In this document: positions 1 through 9,514 of the stretch, piece by piece | Layout of the letters: each line of letters begins with the position of its first letter | Numbering within the stretch: the stretch's first letter is position 1 | From: Azospirillum canadense | GTDB taxonomy: Bacteria > Pseudomonadota > Alphaproteobacteria > Azospirillales > Azospirillaceae | Assembly: GCF_025961225.1 (NCBI RefSeq) | Contig: NZ_JAOQNG010000009.1 | Span: 209,162 to 273,161, forward strand | Direction of reading: 5' to 3' | DNA length: 64,000 nt | Program-made: the position numbers and the translations under genes | The notes under the pieces: generated by a model | The model's database searches: none | What the model was told of the DNA's origin: nothing | What the model saw: the letters and a program-made list of their open reading frames with translations, nothing else

Positions 1-1250
1 GAATGCCGAGGCCGGTGTCCCAGATCTCAACGCGCACATGGGCTCCGCGCTGACGGCAGCCCACCAGGACCCCACCGTGGTCGGTGTAGCGGATCGCGTT
101 GGCGATCAGGTTGCGCACGAGGCGCTCCAGCAGCAATGGGTCGCTGCGCACCGTTCGATCGGCGGACACGAGCCGCAGGTCGAGGCCCCGGTCCGCCGCC
201 TGGGGGGCGAAGTCATCATACAGCCGCCCGAGCATGGGGCCGAGCGGAACCGGGCCGACCTTGGGCACGACGGCTCCCGCCTCCAGCTTGGACAGGTACA
301 GAAGGTCGTCGAGCAAAGCGATCGCCGAGGTCAAGGCCGTCTGTGCCTTGTGCACGAGGCTCAGCAGCGCGGGCTCGGTGACGCGATGTTCGAGCAGGCC
401 CGTGAACAGGGCGGTGGCCTGGAGCGGCTGCCGCAAGTCGTGGCTGGCCGCCGCGATCAACCGCGTCCGCGCCGCGTTGGCGCGCTCGGCTTCCCGCTTG
501 GCCGCGATGAGCTGATCTTCCGCCCGCTTGCGCTCGGCGACATCGATCGCGATGACGATGATGCCCAGGATATCGCCGGCCTCGGAGCGCAGCGGCAGCT
601 TGATCTTCTCCATCAGCATCGGCGTTCGGGACGGGATTGGCACGAACGGCTCGGTGAGCACCAGCGTCCGCCCGGTCCGCAGCACCTCCTCGTCCTCACG
701 GCGCAACAGCGCGGCCACGTCCGGCGTGCAGAAGTCGGCGTCCGTGCGGCCCACGACGATGTCCGGAGTGCGCACGCCGCAGGCGAGGGCGAACGCCCGG
801 TTACAGCCGAGATAGCGGGACTGGCAGTCCTTCCAGAGGATCCAATGCGGCAACTGGTCGATGACCGTGCGCAGCATCGTTTCGCTCTGCCGCTGCCGAG
901 CTTCGGCTTGTCGCCGTGCGGTGATGTCGCGAGCGTGGACGACAACCTCGGCCACCTTTCCCGAGGGCGCGATGACCGGTTCCAGGGAGATGTCGAAGCA
1001 GCGTTCGCCGACCGTCCGTTCCACATGCAGAGACCGGCCTCCCGCGCCGATGGTCTTGAGGGCCCATCGCAAATTATCGGCATCGTTGGAGGACAGGGCA
1101 TCGAAGATGCTGCGCCCCGGCACGCTTGCCTCCGTCCGGCCGAGGAATGCGGCCGCCGCAGCGTTGACCAGCCGGATGGTGCCGTCCACGCGCAGCACCA
1201 GCACCGGGTCCTGGAGCGCGTTGAGCGCCGTGCATGCCACCGCATCCATC
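1..1250 (-). CDS. PAS-domain sensor histidine kinase, 3' end beyond window
   Basis: Open reading frame from ATG at 1250 to the window edge, about 416 residues, with the stop outside. AAGGAGG lies just upstream of the ATG. Two PAS-like segments come first (about residues 5-120 and 130-250). A HisKA segment follows with the phosphoacceptor in AASHDLRQPLQ. The HATPase N-box region (LVRNLIANAIRYTDHGG) and the start of the G1 box (DTGLGI) end the visible part. No transmembrane helix is seen, so this is probably a cytosolic kinase, possibly a hybrid if a receiver domain lies beyond the edge. No cognate regulator is visible. The signal is unknown. Confidence 0.85.
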
Positions 1251-1391
1251 GCCACCTCCTTAACCGCCCTGTCCTCAGGCATGCCTACTGTGGCAAAAAT
1301 CGACGGACCGAGAAGATTCGCCTCCCCGGAGCCGGTCAGGGGAGAGGGAACCGGCGGAGCGCGCCCTGTGCGGGCACGCTCCGCAGTCGGG

Positions 1392-1601
1392 CTATTCCTT
1401 GCCTTCCAGAGCGAAGGTGATCTTGGCGTTGATGCGGTAGCTCGTGATCTTGTTGTTCTCAACCTTCGCCTCGAACTCCTTGACGTAGATCGATGATATG
1501 CCCCGCACTGTCTCCGTCGCTTGGCGCAGAGCGTTTTGCGCGGCTTCCTCCCAGCTGTTGGGCGACTCCGCAAGCACCTCAACGACTTTCAGCATCGTCA
1601 T
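1392..1601 (-). CDS. dodecin family flavin-binding protein
   Basis: A 69-residue protein starting MTMLKVVEVLAESPNSWEEA, with GGAGGAAA placed correctly before the ATG. Length and pattern (KVVEVLAES.NSWEEAAQNAL, then RGISSIYVKEFEAKVENNKI and a final ITFALE strand) match dodecins. These are small dodecameric proteins that bind riboflavin or FMN pairs and act as flavin buffers in the cytosol. It stands alone between the kinase and an empty region. No sign of damage. Confidence 0.92.
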   Translation of the reverse strand: MTMLKVVEVLAESPNSWEEAAQNALRQATETVRGISSIYVKEFEAKVENNKITSYRINAKITFALEGKE

Positions 1602-1969
1602 GGCGTTTCCTCCAGGATTGCCTTGGCCCAAGATTAGGCGGCACGCATCACGCATGCACAAGACCAACAACTCGGGCCGGCTTCTGCTGCTGGGGGCCAC
1701 GGCATGCCCCCCCGATCTTATGCGAACGACCTGCACATCAGACGAACATTCCGTTATTCTGCTCTCCAAGCAGGTCTGCTGGTGCCTTCTTCTTATGGAG
1801 TGCGTGTGGCAATTGGCCGCGTTTGCTGCAATGGACAGCGGCCACGGCTCCGGGGCCAAGCCCGCCGTTGGTGACCGGTTTCCCGCTGTGCCGCGCCATG
1901 TTTCAGAAAAGTTCCCGGTGGGCGATGAACGAAGCGCCGTTTGCCATTCCGCCCAGGCGGGAGATGTCC
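1602..1969. other. intergenic region without recognised gene
   Basis: About 370 bp between dodecin and the oxygenase. Open frames here have no ribosome binding site or recognisable protein pattern. It should hold the dodecin promoter near 1610-1700. Nothing else identified. Confidence 0.5.
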
Positions 1970-2593
1970 CTACGCGCGGTTGCCCATGAAGCCCTTCGCC
2001 CAGACGCCCAGACGATGGCGCCATTGCTCCTGCCAGACGTAGGCGCCGCCCTTGACCCAGTTCATTTGGACGGCTCGGCGCGGCCCCTCAAACGGCGGGT
2101 GCCCATGCCAGGAATGGTCGGAGCGGCGGAAGCACAGCAGCGTCCCGGCCTCGGGCGGCACCTCGGCAGCATAGTCCTCCAGGTTTGGCGAACGCAGCAC
2201 GCGCAGGCGGCCGCCGGACGCCTCCCAGGGCGGGTTCATGTAGATCAGCACCGTAATGATCTTGCTGGCCGAGTCCGTATGGATTTTGCCGTCGGTGGCG
2301 CGGCACTGACCACGCACGGTGAACATGGTCGGGTAGGGCGAGAGGTCGAGGCCGAACTTCTCCGAGAACGCCTGCCGCATCTTCGGCCCGCGCAGTTCCT
2401 CGATGAAGGCGGCGAAGGCCGGGCCGTGCGGATAGACGTCGAGCGGGATCGATCCCGGCCTGTCCACCTGGGGGTAGTCGCGGTTGATCGCGGCCAGGTG
2501 CTCGGCCTTGACAAAGCCCGGCACGCACAGGAATTCGTACGGCTCCCGGTTCAGCGGCGTGGCGCGGAACGTGTCGAGGTCGAGCATGGTCAT
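1970..2593 (-). CDS. 2-oxoglutarate/Fe(II)-dependent oxygenase
   Basis: A 207-residue protein with the double-stranded beta-helix iron site: H105 and D107 in GKIHTDSAS, the distal H163 in SDHSWHGHPP, and R172/R173 in the 2-oxoglutarate-binding position. The stretch IITVLIYMNPPWEASGGRLRVL matches the Oxy_3/prolyl-4-hydroxylase superfamily. The substrate cannot be deduced. Related proteins are often encoded beside sugar or polysaccharide genes, but no such neighbours occur here. The start is either ATG 2593 or ATG 2587 (M3); no strong Shine-Dalgarno separates them. Confidence 0.82.
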   Translation of the reverse strand: MTMLDLDTFRATPLNREPYEFLCVPGFVKAEHLAAINRDYPQVDRPGSIPLDVYPHGPAFAAFIEELRGPKMRQAFSEKFGLDLSPYPTMFTVRGQCRATDGKIHTDSASKIITVLIYMNPPWEASGGRLRVLRSPNLEDYAAEVPPEAGTLLCFRRSDHSWHGHPPFEGPRRAVQMNWVKGGAYVWQEQWRHRLGVWAKGFMGNRA

Positions 2594-2681
2594 GGCGCGG
2601 GATCCGCTCCGTCAGATCAGGATGTCAGGGAAGCACAAGTCATCGCGAACGTGCTACTCCAGACCGCAGGGCTGTTCACCG

Positions 2682-2960
2682 CTATATGACGCGGCATTGT
2701 AGGAGGGCATTCAGGCCGCGGATGGACAGGCGATATCGGGCATCGCGAACGTTCTCGACGCCATTGGCGCGGGTGATGTTGGCGGCAAAGGATCGGATGC
2801 GGGCCAGGATGCCAAGGTTCTTGCCTACGCGGGAGGCGTCCTCGGCCATGGTGACGCCGCGGTGGTCGTGGGTGCGGTTTACATCCCCAGTGCCCGCGGA
2901 TGGCCTCGGAGGCTACGGCCCTAGTGACGGAAGCGCCGCTGACGCGGACTGCCGCCGCGT
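2682..2960 (-). pseudogene. ISAs1-family transposase remnant (C-terminal end)
   Basis: On the minus strand one frame reads SEAIRGHWG and the next, after a one-base shift near 2885, reads NRTHDHRGVTMAEDASRVGK followed by a leucine-rich tail ending at a TAG at 2682. The RGHWxxxN.LH..DVTF.ED.SR pattern is typical of the ISAs1 family C-terminus. The N-terminal two thirds are gone. Confidence 0.7.
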
Positions 2961-3191
2961 CGGCTCGCGCGGTTCACAGTCCGGAACGCGACAACCGGTC
3001 TATGCGCTCGCGTCGGACGCACCGCCGCGTCAGGCGTTTCCAGAATCGTTTGTATTACTGACCATCGGCCTATTGATGCACAGAAAGAAGGCCGCTAGAC
3101 AGATGTCCGCGGCCTGAGTCAAGGGAGGAAACGCCCAAGAATGGGCACGTCGCGCAAAGCGACACCGGATCATGTGATGCTGCGCCGCACC

Positions 3192-3218
3192 AAATCCAGC
3201 CCTCGCGGGGCTGGATTT
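3192..3218. terminator. hairpin terminator downstream of the secreted-protein gene
   Basis: AAATCCAGCCC, a TCGCG loop, then the exact reverse complement ending in TTT: an 11-bp stem with A/T ends that could work in both directions. It lies about 175 bp past the stop of the 520-residue gene. A weaker hairpin lies at 3088-3114. Confidence 0.65.
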
Positions 3219-3392
3219 TGCGTTTCGGGGTGCGCTGTCGCCAAAACGCTACAGCCCAGACCGCTCCCCCGACCGGCAAAAAGTTGTGCCCACGTCGGCG
3301 TGTTGCAGCGAGGCGAGCAGGGTAAGAGATCGCCCCAGGCGGAAACGTAACACCGTCCGGAGGGGTATCCGCTTGCGCCGGTTGAAGCGCGA

Positions 3393-4955
3393 TCACCGAG
3401 CGCATTTGTCCGTGATGACCGGCGCGTCGTAGAGGCCGAGGACGTCGACCGCGCTGTCGTCCGGGCGATGGTAGCGGCGCACCAGCTGGCGCGCCTGAAA
3501 GCTCACGCAGCCGACCACTTCGGGAGGACCGGCGTCCGCAACGCCTTCGGAGTCCAGGGCATAGTGCTGGGCGGGATCGCCGATGTAAGGCTGCCCGATG
3601 TCGACGCCGTCGCGCGTGCGCTGCATGACCGGGAACGACGCGAGGATGCCGTCGGCGTGCTGCCAGCCGACCTGCCGCTCGCCGTGCTGAATGAGCTTCT
3701 GCGGATCGATGTCGGGCAGGCATTGCGTGATGGGAGAAAACATCTCGACCGCGTTCTCGCCGCCGCCCTGCCGCCGCACGCCATAACGGACCATCGGCCA
3801 GGACACACCGCCCGCCATGTCGTCGTAATACTGCCCGGCGCACGCCCGGGCGTCCTTCTCGACCGTTCCCTCGGGCACCCCCCAAGGACCGCAGGGAAGC
3901 AACTTGCGGTAAGTCGAAGCGTCGGCGTCGGTCTGCACGTGGATCTCGCTCATGGTGACTCCCCACACGTTGCCCATGAAGCCATCCATGGCGCCGGAGC
4001 ACGCCCGCGCCTGGTGGTTGAGCGTGACCGGAATCGGGTGGAGGCAGGGGGTGAGGCCGCGGTAGACGCCGTCCGGCGTCGTCCAGCCGTAGCGTTGCGC
4101 GGCCGTGCTCGATCCCCCTTGGCCACCGGGCGCGATGACGGGTCTTTGGACGCAGCCGCCGATGGTGATTCCGAAAGGCGCGCTTGGCCGCTGCTGGTCG
4201 GGCAAGCAGCTCTGGATCTGCAGGAGCGGGCCGTTGTCGCCGAGTGGACGGTAGACCAGGCGGTAGGCGGGATAAATCTTGTCCTGGTCGGCCGGCATCC
4301 AATCGCAGCCGCGGTAATCGCGCTCGATGCGCCAGAGGCCGGCGCCGACGTCCGGTGAGCAGTCGTTGTACAGGGTCCGTCCTTTGGCGTCGCTCTTGTA
4401 GGTGCGCGTCTGCGCGACCACGGCCCCGCGCGAGTAATGGACGAGGTCGGGGCAGCCACCGCGCACGCGCTGGTCCAGCGACGCGGCGAAGCCGGGAATG
4501 CCGGCGCGCAAGGCGTCGATGTCGCCCACCACGGTCAGGGCGGTTCCGCCGGGCACGATGGTATCGCGCGGCGCGCGAGCGCGGCTGACCAGGGCGGCGC
4601 TGAGCGCGCCCTCCTGGCCGGCCCGCCGCGTCCACAGGATGGTCGCCGAGACGCTGCCGTCGGCGGCCGCCGCGAAGGTCACCGAGCCGGACAGGCGAAT
4701 GGGCGTGCCGTCCGCGGCGCCGCCGGCGAGCGCCCCGGTCGCGTCGCCACGATAACCGGCGCGCAGCGTGAGTGGTGTTTCCAAGGTGATCTTGGCCTGG
4801 GTCTCCAGGGCCGCCGACCCGGTGAGCGGCGGGAAGCTGTCCGCCGGCAGGCCCAAAGGCTGGGAGGCGCGCACCGGTGCCGCGCCGGCCAGCGGGCCGG
4901 CGAGGAGGAGGGCGGACAGGAGGGCGCTGAGGGCGAACCGGGGCCAGGAGGGCAT
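3393..4955 (-). CDS. secreted protein of unknown function, 520 aa
   Basis: The start at 4955 (MPSWPRFALSALLSALLLAG) is preferred over ATG 4991 because AAGGAAA sits correctly before it and a clean Sec signal peptide follows (hydrophobic core, GAAPVRA). The mature part has no transmembrane helix. It carries about a dozen cysteines in short contexts such as NDCSPD, RGCDWMP, QSCLPD, TPCLHP, RACSGAM and LPCGPWG, suggesting a disulphide-bonded periplasmic or extracellular protein. I do not recognise the family. It follows the 241-residue gene by 56 bp on the same strand, so the two probably form one operon. Confidence 0.6.
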   Translation of the reverse strand: MPSWPRFALSALLSALLLAGPLAGAAPVRASQPLGLPADSFPPLTGSAALETQAKITLETPLTLRAGYRGDATGALAGGAADGTPIRLSGSVTFAAAADGSVSATILWTRRAGQEGALSAALVSRARAPRDTIVPGGTALTVVGDIDALRAGIPGFAASLDQRVRGGCPDLVHYSRGAVVAQTRTYKSDAKGRTLYNDCSPDVGAGLWRIERDYRGCDWMPADQDKIYPAYRLVYRPLGDNGPLLQIQSCLPDQQRPSAPFGITIGGCVQRPVIAPGGQGGSSTAAQRYGWTTPDGVYRGLTPCLHPIPVTLNHQARACSGAMDGFMGNVWGVTMSEIHVQTDADASTYRKLLPCGPWGVPEGTVEKDARACAGQYYDDMAGGVSWPMVRYGVRRQGGGENAVEMFSPITQCLPDIDPQKLIQHGERQVGWQHADGILASFPVMQRTRDGVDIGQPYIGDPAQHYALDSEGVADAGPPEVVGCVSFQARQLVRRYHRPDDSAVDVLGLYDAPVITDKCAR

Positions 4956-5011
4956 GCGGGGTTTCCTTGGGCGCGGAGAATGGCGCGGCACGATGGAGAC
5001 GGGCGGTGGGG

Positions 5012-5737
5012 TCAGCGCGCGAGCCCGCCGCCCCGCCCGCCGCCGACCCCGGTGCCGCCAAGTCCGGCGGCCGCTTGGGTCCTGCAGGCGGCGATCAGCG
5101 CCTGCAGGGCATCCGACGGCTGGATGCCTTTGGCGGTCATCGCCTGCAGGCCGGCCTCCAAGCCGTCGTCCAAGGCGGCCACACGGTCCGCCGGTGCGCT
5201 GCCCGTGGCCAGCAAGCCCTTGATCATCTCGGCGGTGACGGCGATGGCGGCGACGATGGCGATCGGCAGGCGGTCCTGCATCAGGTCCAGAAGGCGACGG
5301 CGGTCGGCTTCTTCACGGACCGTGATCGCTTCCGCTCGGTCGCGCGCGTTGCGGTGGGCCTCGACGATGGCCGCGAACACCCGGTCGCGCGCGCCGGTCG
5401 GATCGATCGGCTCCCCTTTGGCGATGCGCTCGATGATGGCGCGCGCGTCGGCGTGCGCCGGGCCGGGTTCCGCGCCGCCGACAAGCGCCCGCGGGGGTGC
5501 CAGAAGGAGGTGGGTCGCGATATCGCGCGCGAAAGCCGCCCAAGCCTCGTCGGCGCCCTCGGCCACTTTGTCGAGCGCGCCGACGAGCAGAAACGTCTGC
5601 TGGAACGGCGTCTTCGCGTCGGTCTGATCCAATACCCGGCGCAGAGCGTCCGGGCGGAGGGGTTGCGGCCGCTCCGCCGGCGTGTCCGGAGAAACGGTCG
5701 CCGTGGCGTCGTCGCCGTTCTGGAGCTGGAACACCAT
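5012..5737 (-). CDS. hypothetical protein, 241 aa, upstream partner of the secreted protein
   Basis: Start at ATG 5737 (MVFQLQNGDDATATV), preceded by AGAGGAAAGG; the longer frame from 5794 lacks such a site. The protein is Ala/Asp/Arg-rich and mostly helical. It has one moderately hydrophobic stretch (LPIAIVAAIAVTAEMI, about residues 162-177) and a glycine-rich tail (GGTGVGGGRGGG). No known domain is recognised. The operon position suggests it works with the exported product downstream; this is inference from order only. Confidence 0.55.
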   Translation of the reverse strand: MVFQLQNGDDATATVSPDTPAERPQPLRPDALRRVLDQTDAKTPFQQTFLLVGALDKVAEGADEAWAAFARDIATHLLLAPPRALVGGAEPGPAHADARAIIERIAKGEPIDPTGARDRVFAAIVEAHRNARDRAEAITVREEADRRRLLDLMQDRLPIAIVAAIAVTAEMIKGLLATGSAPADRVAALDDGLEAGLQAMTAKGIQPSDALQALIAACRTQAAAGLGGTGVGGGRGGGLAR

Positions 5738-5985
5738 GCCTTTCCTCTTGCACTTTCCCGCGTCCGTCCTCACCGGCGCAGGGCATCGTAACATCGGTTG
5801 TTTCCGTGGTCACGATCGCAACGAAAAGGGAATTACAATCGACGGACAGGCCGCGGTGAGCGGTAACGGGTTTGCGAAAGTCTGATCGTCTGCCAGCTGG
5901 TTGGGCGGGGAGCCCTCAAGTGCGATAAGGTTAATTCTGGAAAACCTGGGCCGGGCACCGGAAGCCGCCGTTACGAGAGAGGTAA

Positions 5986-6237
5986 CAAAAGATTTCCGTT
6001 ACCGACTTGGCCGATGCGCTCGACATAAGCCGCAAGCACGCCAGCCAGATCATCAACGGGCACACGCGCATCGAGCCGATGATGGCGGTGCGGCTGTCGC
6101 GCGTGCTCGGGACGACGCCGCGCTTCTGGCTCAATCTGCAGGCTTCTGTCGACGAATGGGATGCCAACGTCGAACTCGCCGATTGGCAACCTCGCACGAC
6201 CTTTGCTGCACCTGGCCCGACCAATCATCCCGTGTAG
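5986..6237 (+). pseudogene. HigA-type antitoxin, 5'-truncated
   Basis: From just after an in-frame TAA the frame reads KISVTDLADALDISRKHASQIINGHTRIEPMMAVRLSRVLG and on through TPRFWLNLQA. This is the XRE helix-turn-helix of HigA/VapI-type antitoxins with the typical WLNLQ tail. The usual first 20-25 residues (HPGEIL-type N-terminus) are missing, and no ATG with a ribosome site precedes it. A TTG at 6007 is the only near start. No HigB toxin is adjacent. Confidence 0.6.
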
Positions 6238-6292
6238 ATGAACCCTCCCGCCCCTGCTTGAGCTGGCGCTCAGGGAAGCCTCCTCAAGCGAG

Positions 6293-6900
6293 TTACGGAC
6301 TCCCGGAGAATCCGAACGGGTCAGGCTCCGGGTCCTCCGCCGGGTTGGTCAGGTCCGTGCAGCCGACGCCGATGAGCCGGAAGGCACCACCATCGGCCTC
6401 AGATTCCAGAATTTCGTCGGCGACCCGAAGAATGTCAGCGGCCGAACGGGTCGGCTCGACGCGGCAGGAGCGGGTGAACTGGGTGAAGTCGGCGGCTTTG
6501 AACTTGACCACGACACTGCGGCCGAGCACCCCTTCCCGCGCCATGCGGCGCTCCACCTTGTTCGCCAACGGCCGCAGCTCTTCCCGCGGCGCCGCGGCCG
6601 TCGACACGTCCCAGTCGAAGGTCGTTTCCGCGGAAATCGATTTGCTGGGACCTTCCGGCTCGACCCTCCGGTTGTCCTCGCCGCGTGCAAAGCGGTGCAG
6701 CGTTGGGCCGAAACTTCCGTACCGCCTTGGCCAGCCAAAGCTCGTCCTTGCTCTGCAGTTCGCCGACGGTGGTGATGCCGTCGGCCCACAGCTTCCGCTC
6801 CAACGCCGGGCCGACACCCCCCAGAATGATGACCCGCTTCGGCGCTCGCAGGGCGGCGGCCTCGGCCCGGCCGACCATCAAGAAGCCGCGCGGCTTGTCC
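6293..6900 (-). pseudogene. DNA polymerase IV (DinB) C-terminal remnant, frameshifted
   Basis: The minus strand begins at DKPRGFLMVGRAEA and continues through the helix-hairpin region (GVGPALERKLWADGITTVGEL). Near 6728 it shifts frame to YGSFGPTLHRFARGEDNRRV and the little-finger domain (KSISAETTFDWDV). The C-terminus FGFSGSP ends at 6293. The catalytic palm and fingers are absent: at 6901 the sequence changes abruptly to an IS110 fragment on the other strand. Non-functional for translesion synthesis. Confidence 0.75.
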
Positions 6901-7284
6901 GCCCACCTCGTGGCTTGGGCCGGGGTGTGCCCCGGCAACTACGCCAGCACCGGCCGTAAGCGTAGCGCCGGATGCCGGCGCGGCAATCTCCACCTCAAGA
7001 CCGCCCTGGTCGGCGCCGCCAAGACCGCGGTGCGCACCAGGGACAGGAACTGGAAGGCCAAGCACCACACGCTCAAAGCGCGCCGCGGCGCCCTGCGCGC
7101 GCCGCTGGCGATCGCCCACAAGGTCTTGATCGCCGCCTATCACATGCTCGCCGCGCATCAAACGTATAAGGACCTGGGCGAAGATCACCTAAACCACGTC
7201 GATCAGAAACGCGCAGCCCGCCGGCTCGTCCAGCACCTCGAAAGCCTCGGCTACGAGGTCGTCGCGACGCCCAAGGCCGCTTGA
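6901..7284 (+). pseudogene. IS110-family transposase C-terminal remnant
   Basis: AHLVAWAGVCPGNYASTGRKRS, then KTALVGAAKTAVRTRDRNWKAKH, LAIAHKVLIAAYHML and KRAARRLVQHLESLGYEVV match the transposase_20/C-terminal region of IS110 DEDD recombinases. Only the last ~127 residues remain. The upstream boundary coincides with the broken end of dinB, so the junction at about 6900 is a deletion or transposition scar. Confidence 0.75.
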
Positions 7285-7347
7285 ACCGGGAGCGCCCCAT
7301 GCATCGCGGCCCACCCGACCGAGGGATTTTCATGGCAGTGTCCGTTG

Positions 7348-7842
7348 CTACTCGCCTCCCAGGTGGCACCAAATCGCCCACAGATGCCGGGAGTCGGCCA
7401 ACGCTCGGTGCTGCCGGGGTGCCATTTGGCTGGCTGCGGTGATGGCCGCCTGCACGGCAGTCGCGTCGGCGCCGACTAGGCGCAGGAGATCCGTAAAGGG
7501 CCGCACGTTCAGTGACGCCGGCGGGCTGGCCCATTCCAGAAGGCGGGCCAGCCATTGGCTGTCGATCACAGCGGCGTCGGTGTAGAGCAACACGTCGGCG
7601 AGCTGTGCGGCGGCCCGATCAGCGACATAAGCTGCCGACCACCCTTCATGTTCCAGCCACGCGTGGGAGAGACCGTGAAGCGCTTCCGCAGCAGCATCCC
7701 ACCCCGCGGCCGTCCACTCGTCGGGTGGACAGATCAGCCACGCTTCGCCGGTTCCATCGGCAAAGGTCCATCCGACTTCCACAGGATAGGAGCCAGGGCC
7801 GAAACCAGAGGCCTCGATGTCGAGAAAGGCAAGCCGCATCAT
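7348..7842 (-). CDS. DnaQ-like 3'-5' exonuclease (DEDDh)
   Basis: A 164-residue single-domain protein. Exo I is FLDIEASGFGPGSYPVEVGW (D and E metal ligands); Exo III is HRALADSRHLWAIW with the catalytic H and final D. The middle matches the RNase T/DnaQ fold. Probably trims DNA or RNA 3' ends; the substrate is unknown. It stands alone among mobile-element remnants and looks intact. Confidence 0.78.
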   Translation of the reverse strand: MMRLAFLDIEASGFGPGSYPVEVGWTFADGTGEAWLICPPDEWTAAGWDAAAEALHGLSHAWLEHEGWSAAYVADRAAAQLADVLLYTDAAVIDSQWLARLLEWASPPASLNVRPFTDLLRLVGADATAVQAAITAASQMAPRQHRALADSRHLWAIWCHLGGE

Positions 7843-8093
7843 GGTGGGACTATAACATCAGGGCAACCACGGGCAAGGCGATGCACGGCAGGCGGCGCGC
7901 GCCCGCTAACGCCGGGGCTCACCTAATTTCCGCCCGCTGCTCGGCCCGAACGGCAATGGTCCTGCCGGCACACTCATCGCCACGGATTCAGACGGGGCGG
8001 GCATCACGGGCTTTGGACCGGCACCGTCAAATCGTTGGCAGTGGGGGTGATGGGCGGCGCAGTTTGACCAAAGACGGCCGGCGGACCGAGTGA

Positions 8094-8265
8094 TCACGCG
8101 GCCAGAGGCACGCCGGCCACCTCGGCCCAGGCGGAGAAGGCCTGGGCGTGGGCAGCTCGGAACTCGGAGGCGGTGAGGTGATCGCGGCGGAGGTGGACAA
8201 GGTTGTTGATCGGGTCATGGATGGAGAGGAAGCACTGCACCTGCCGCGGTGATTTAAAGTGTAGG
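8094..8265 (-). pseudogene. IS6-family transposase C-terminal remnant
   Basis: The minus strand reads TLHFKSPRQVQCFLSIHDPI, then LVHLRRDHLTASEFRAAHAQ and AFSAWAEVAGVPLAA before the stop. This is the FKS..QAQRFL...H..N.F...R..L.A..YR..R..AF..W signature of IS6/IS26-type DDE transposases. Everything upstream was replaced, apparently by the adjoining IS481 element. Confidence 0.65.
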
Positions 8266-8276
8266 GTCTGGGCACA

Positions 8277-9236
8277 TCATTTCAGGGCCGCCAAGGTTGC
8301 ATCGACGGCGTAGTTGGCGGTTCGGATGCGCTCTTTGGTCGGATCATAGGCGGCCTCGACCTCGTCGCGGAGCGGGGTTTTGGGAGAAAGTTCACAGACG
8401 CGGTCGATGGGCGTTTTGCCATTCAAGGCACTGTGTGGGCGATGCCAATTCCAAAAGTGCTGCCATTCGGCGAGGCGCTCCTGAAGGTCGGGCGCGCGCG
8501 GGTCCACGGTCGTCCAGAACTCTTCCAGGTCGGCCCGTTGGGTACGTTCAACCTTGCCGTTGAGATGCGGCGAGCGCGGTTTGGTGGGGCGGAACTTGAT
8601 GGCCCAATCCATGAGCTGGCGCTGGACCTTTTCCGCGAAGGACTCCAGTCCGCGGTCGGTTGGCAGGCGCTGAATGGCGAAGGGCATTTCCTCCACGACG
8701 CGCTCCAAAAAGGCCAGCGTGTACTTGGCGCTGCGGCGCGGGTAGACGGCAAGCACCTTGTAGCGGGAACCGTCGTCGATCGCGGTGTACTGCTAGACGC
8801 CCGGAGCAATCTTGCAGGTGTCCATCTGCACGCGATCGCCGGGGATCGGGCGGGTGTAGCGCTTGACGCCTTTGCGGGGCAGCTTGCGGCGTTGCAAGTG
8901 CTGCGCGCCGTGGCGCACCAGCACCCGGTGGAGCGTATCGAGGGACAAGGTCAGCCCGTGCTGCCGGATCAGTTCATGGCGCAGTTGCTTGATGCCGAGC
9001 TGGCGTGTGCGGCGCAGGTCGAGGATCAACGCCTCCTGCTCCGCAAAGACCTTCTGGCTCACTTGCCGCCGGGGACGGCGGCTCTCGTCCTCCAGCCCCG
9101 CGAGCCCAGCGGCCTGATAGCGGCGCCACCATTTGCGCAGGGTCGGCCGGGAGATGCCGCAGCGCCGACAGACGAGCCCGGCATCGCCAAGCTGCTCGTA
9201 CAATCGGACCCACCCGAGCCGGGTTTTGACGTCCAT
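8277..9236 (-). pseudogene. IS481-family transposase interrupted by an amber codon
   Basis: Start MDVKTRLGWVRLYEQLGDAG at 9236 with a helix-turn-helix (LVCRRCGISRPTLRKWWRRY), then the rve/DDE domain. The first D lies in RVQMDTCKIAPGV and a later one in QYTAIDDGSRYK. TERGLESF-like, NGKVERTQR and HFWNWHRPHSALNGKTP motifs follow. A TAG at 8793-8795 stands where the family has a codon for an aromatic residue (GxYQYTAIDD). The frame is otherwise open over about 319 codons, so one point mutation seems to have inactivated it. Confidence 0.82.
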
Positions 9237-9514
9237 CCGTCGCCTCCGCGAGATCGGTCTTCACGGCCGCCGGAGGGTGGCTTGGACGCGGTCGTCGCCG
9301 TCAAGCCCTGCGCCTGCGGCGCACCGCTGCGCGGCTATGGGGCTTGACCGCGCCGCCGCTCCAAGCCGGGGCTCAGCAGCCGCGAATGCCTTTTTGAGTG
9401 TTTCACGCCCAACGCGACAGGACTTCTGTCGGCTTACTCCGCGCGTCGGTTGTCGCCGCAACCATCGGACGAGCGGCGTTGATAACGTGGTCGGTTGCTC
9501 ACGCCGGAAAGTGA

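Noticed and set aside
38-1420. A 460-residue plus-strand frame at the left edge
   Set aside because: The opposite strand encodes a histidine kinase with clear PAS, HisKA and HATPase motifs and a good start.
6007-6237. Functional HigA antitoxin starting at TTG
   Set aside because: The N-terminal helix and toxin partner are missing and no ribosome site precedes the TTG.
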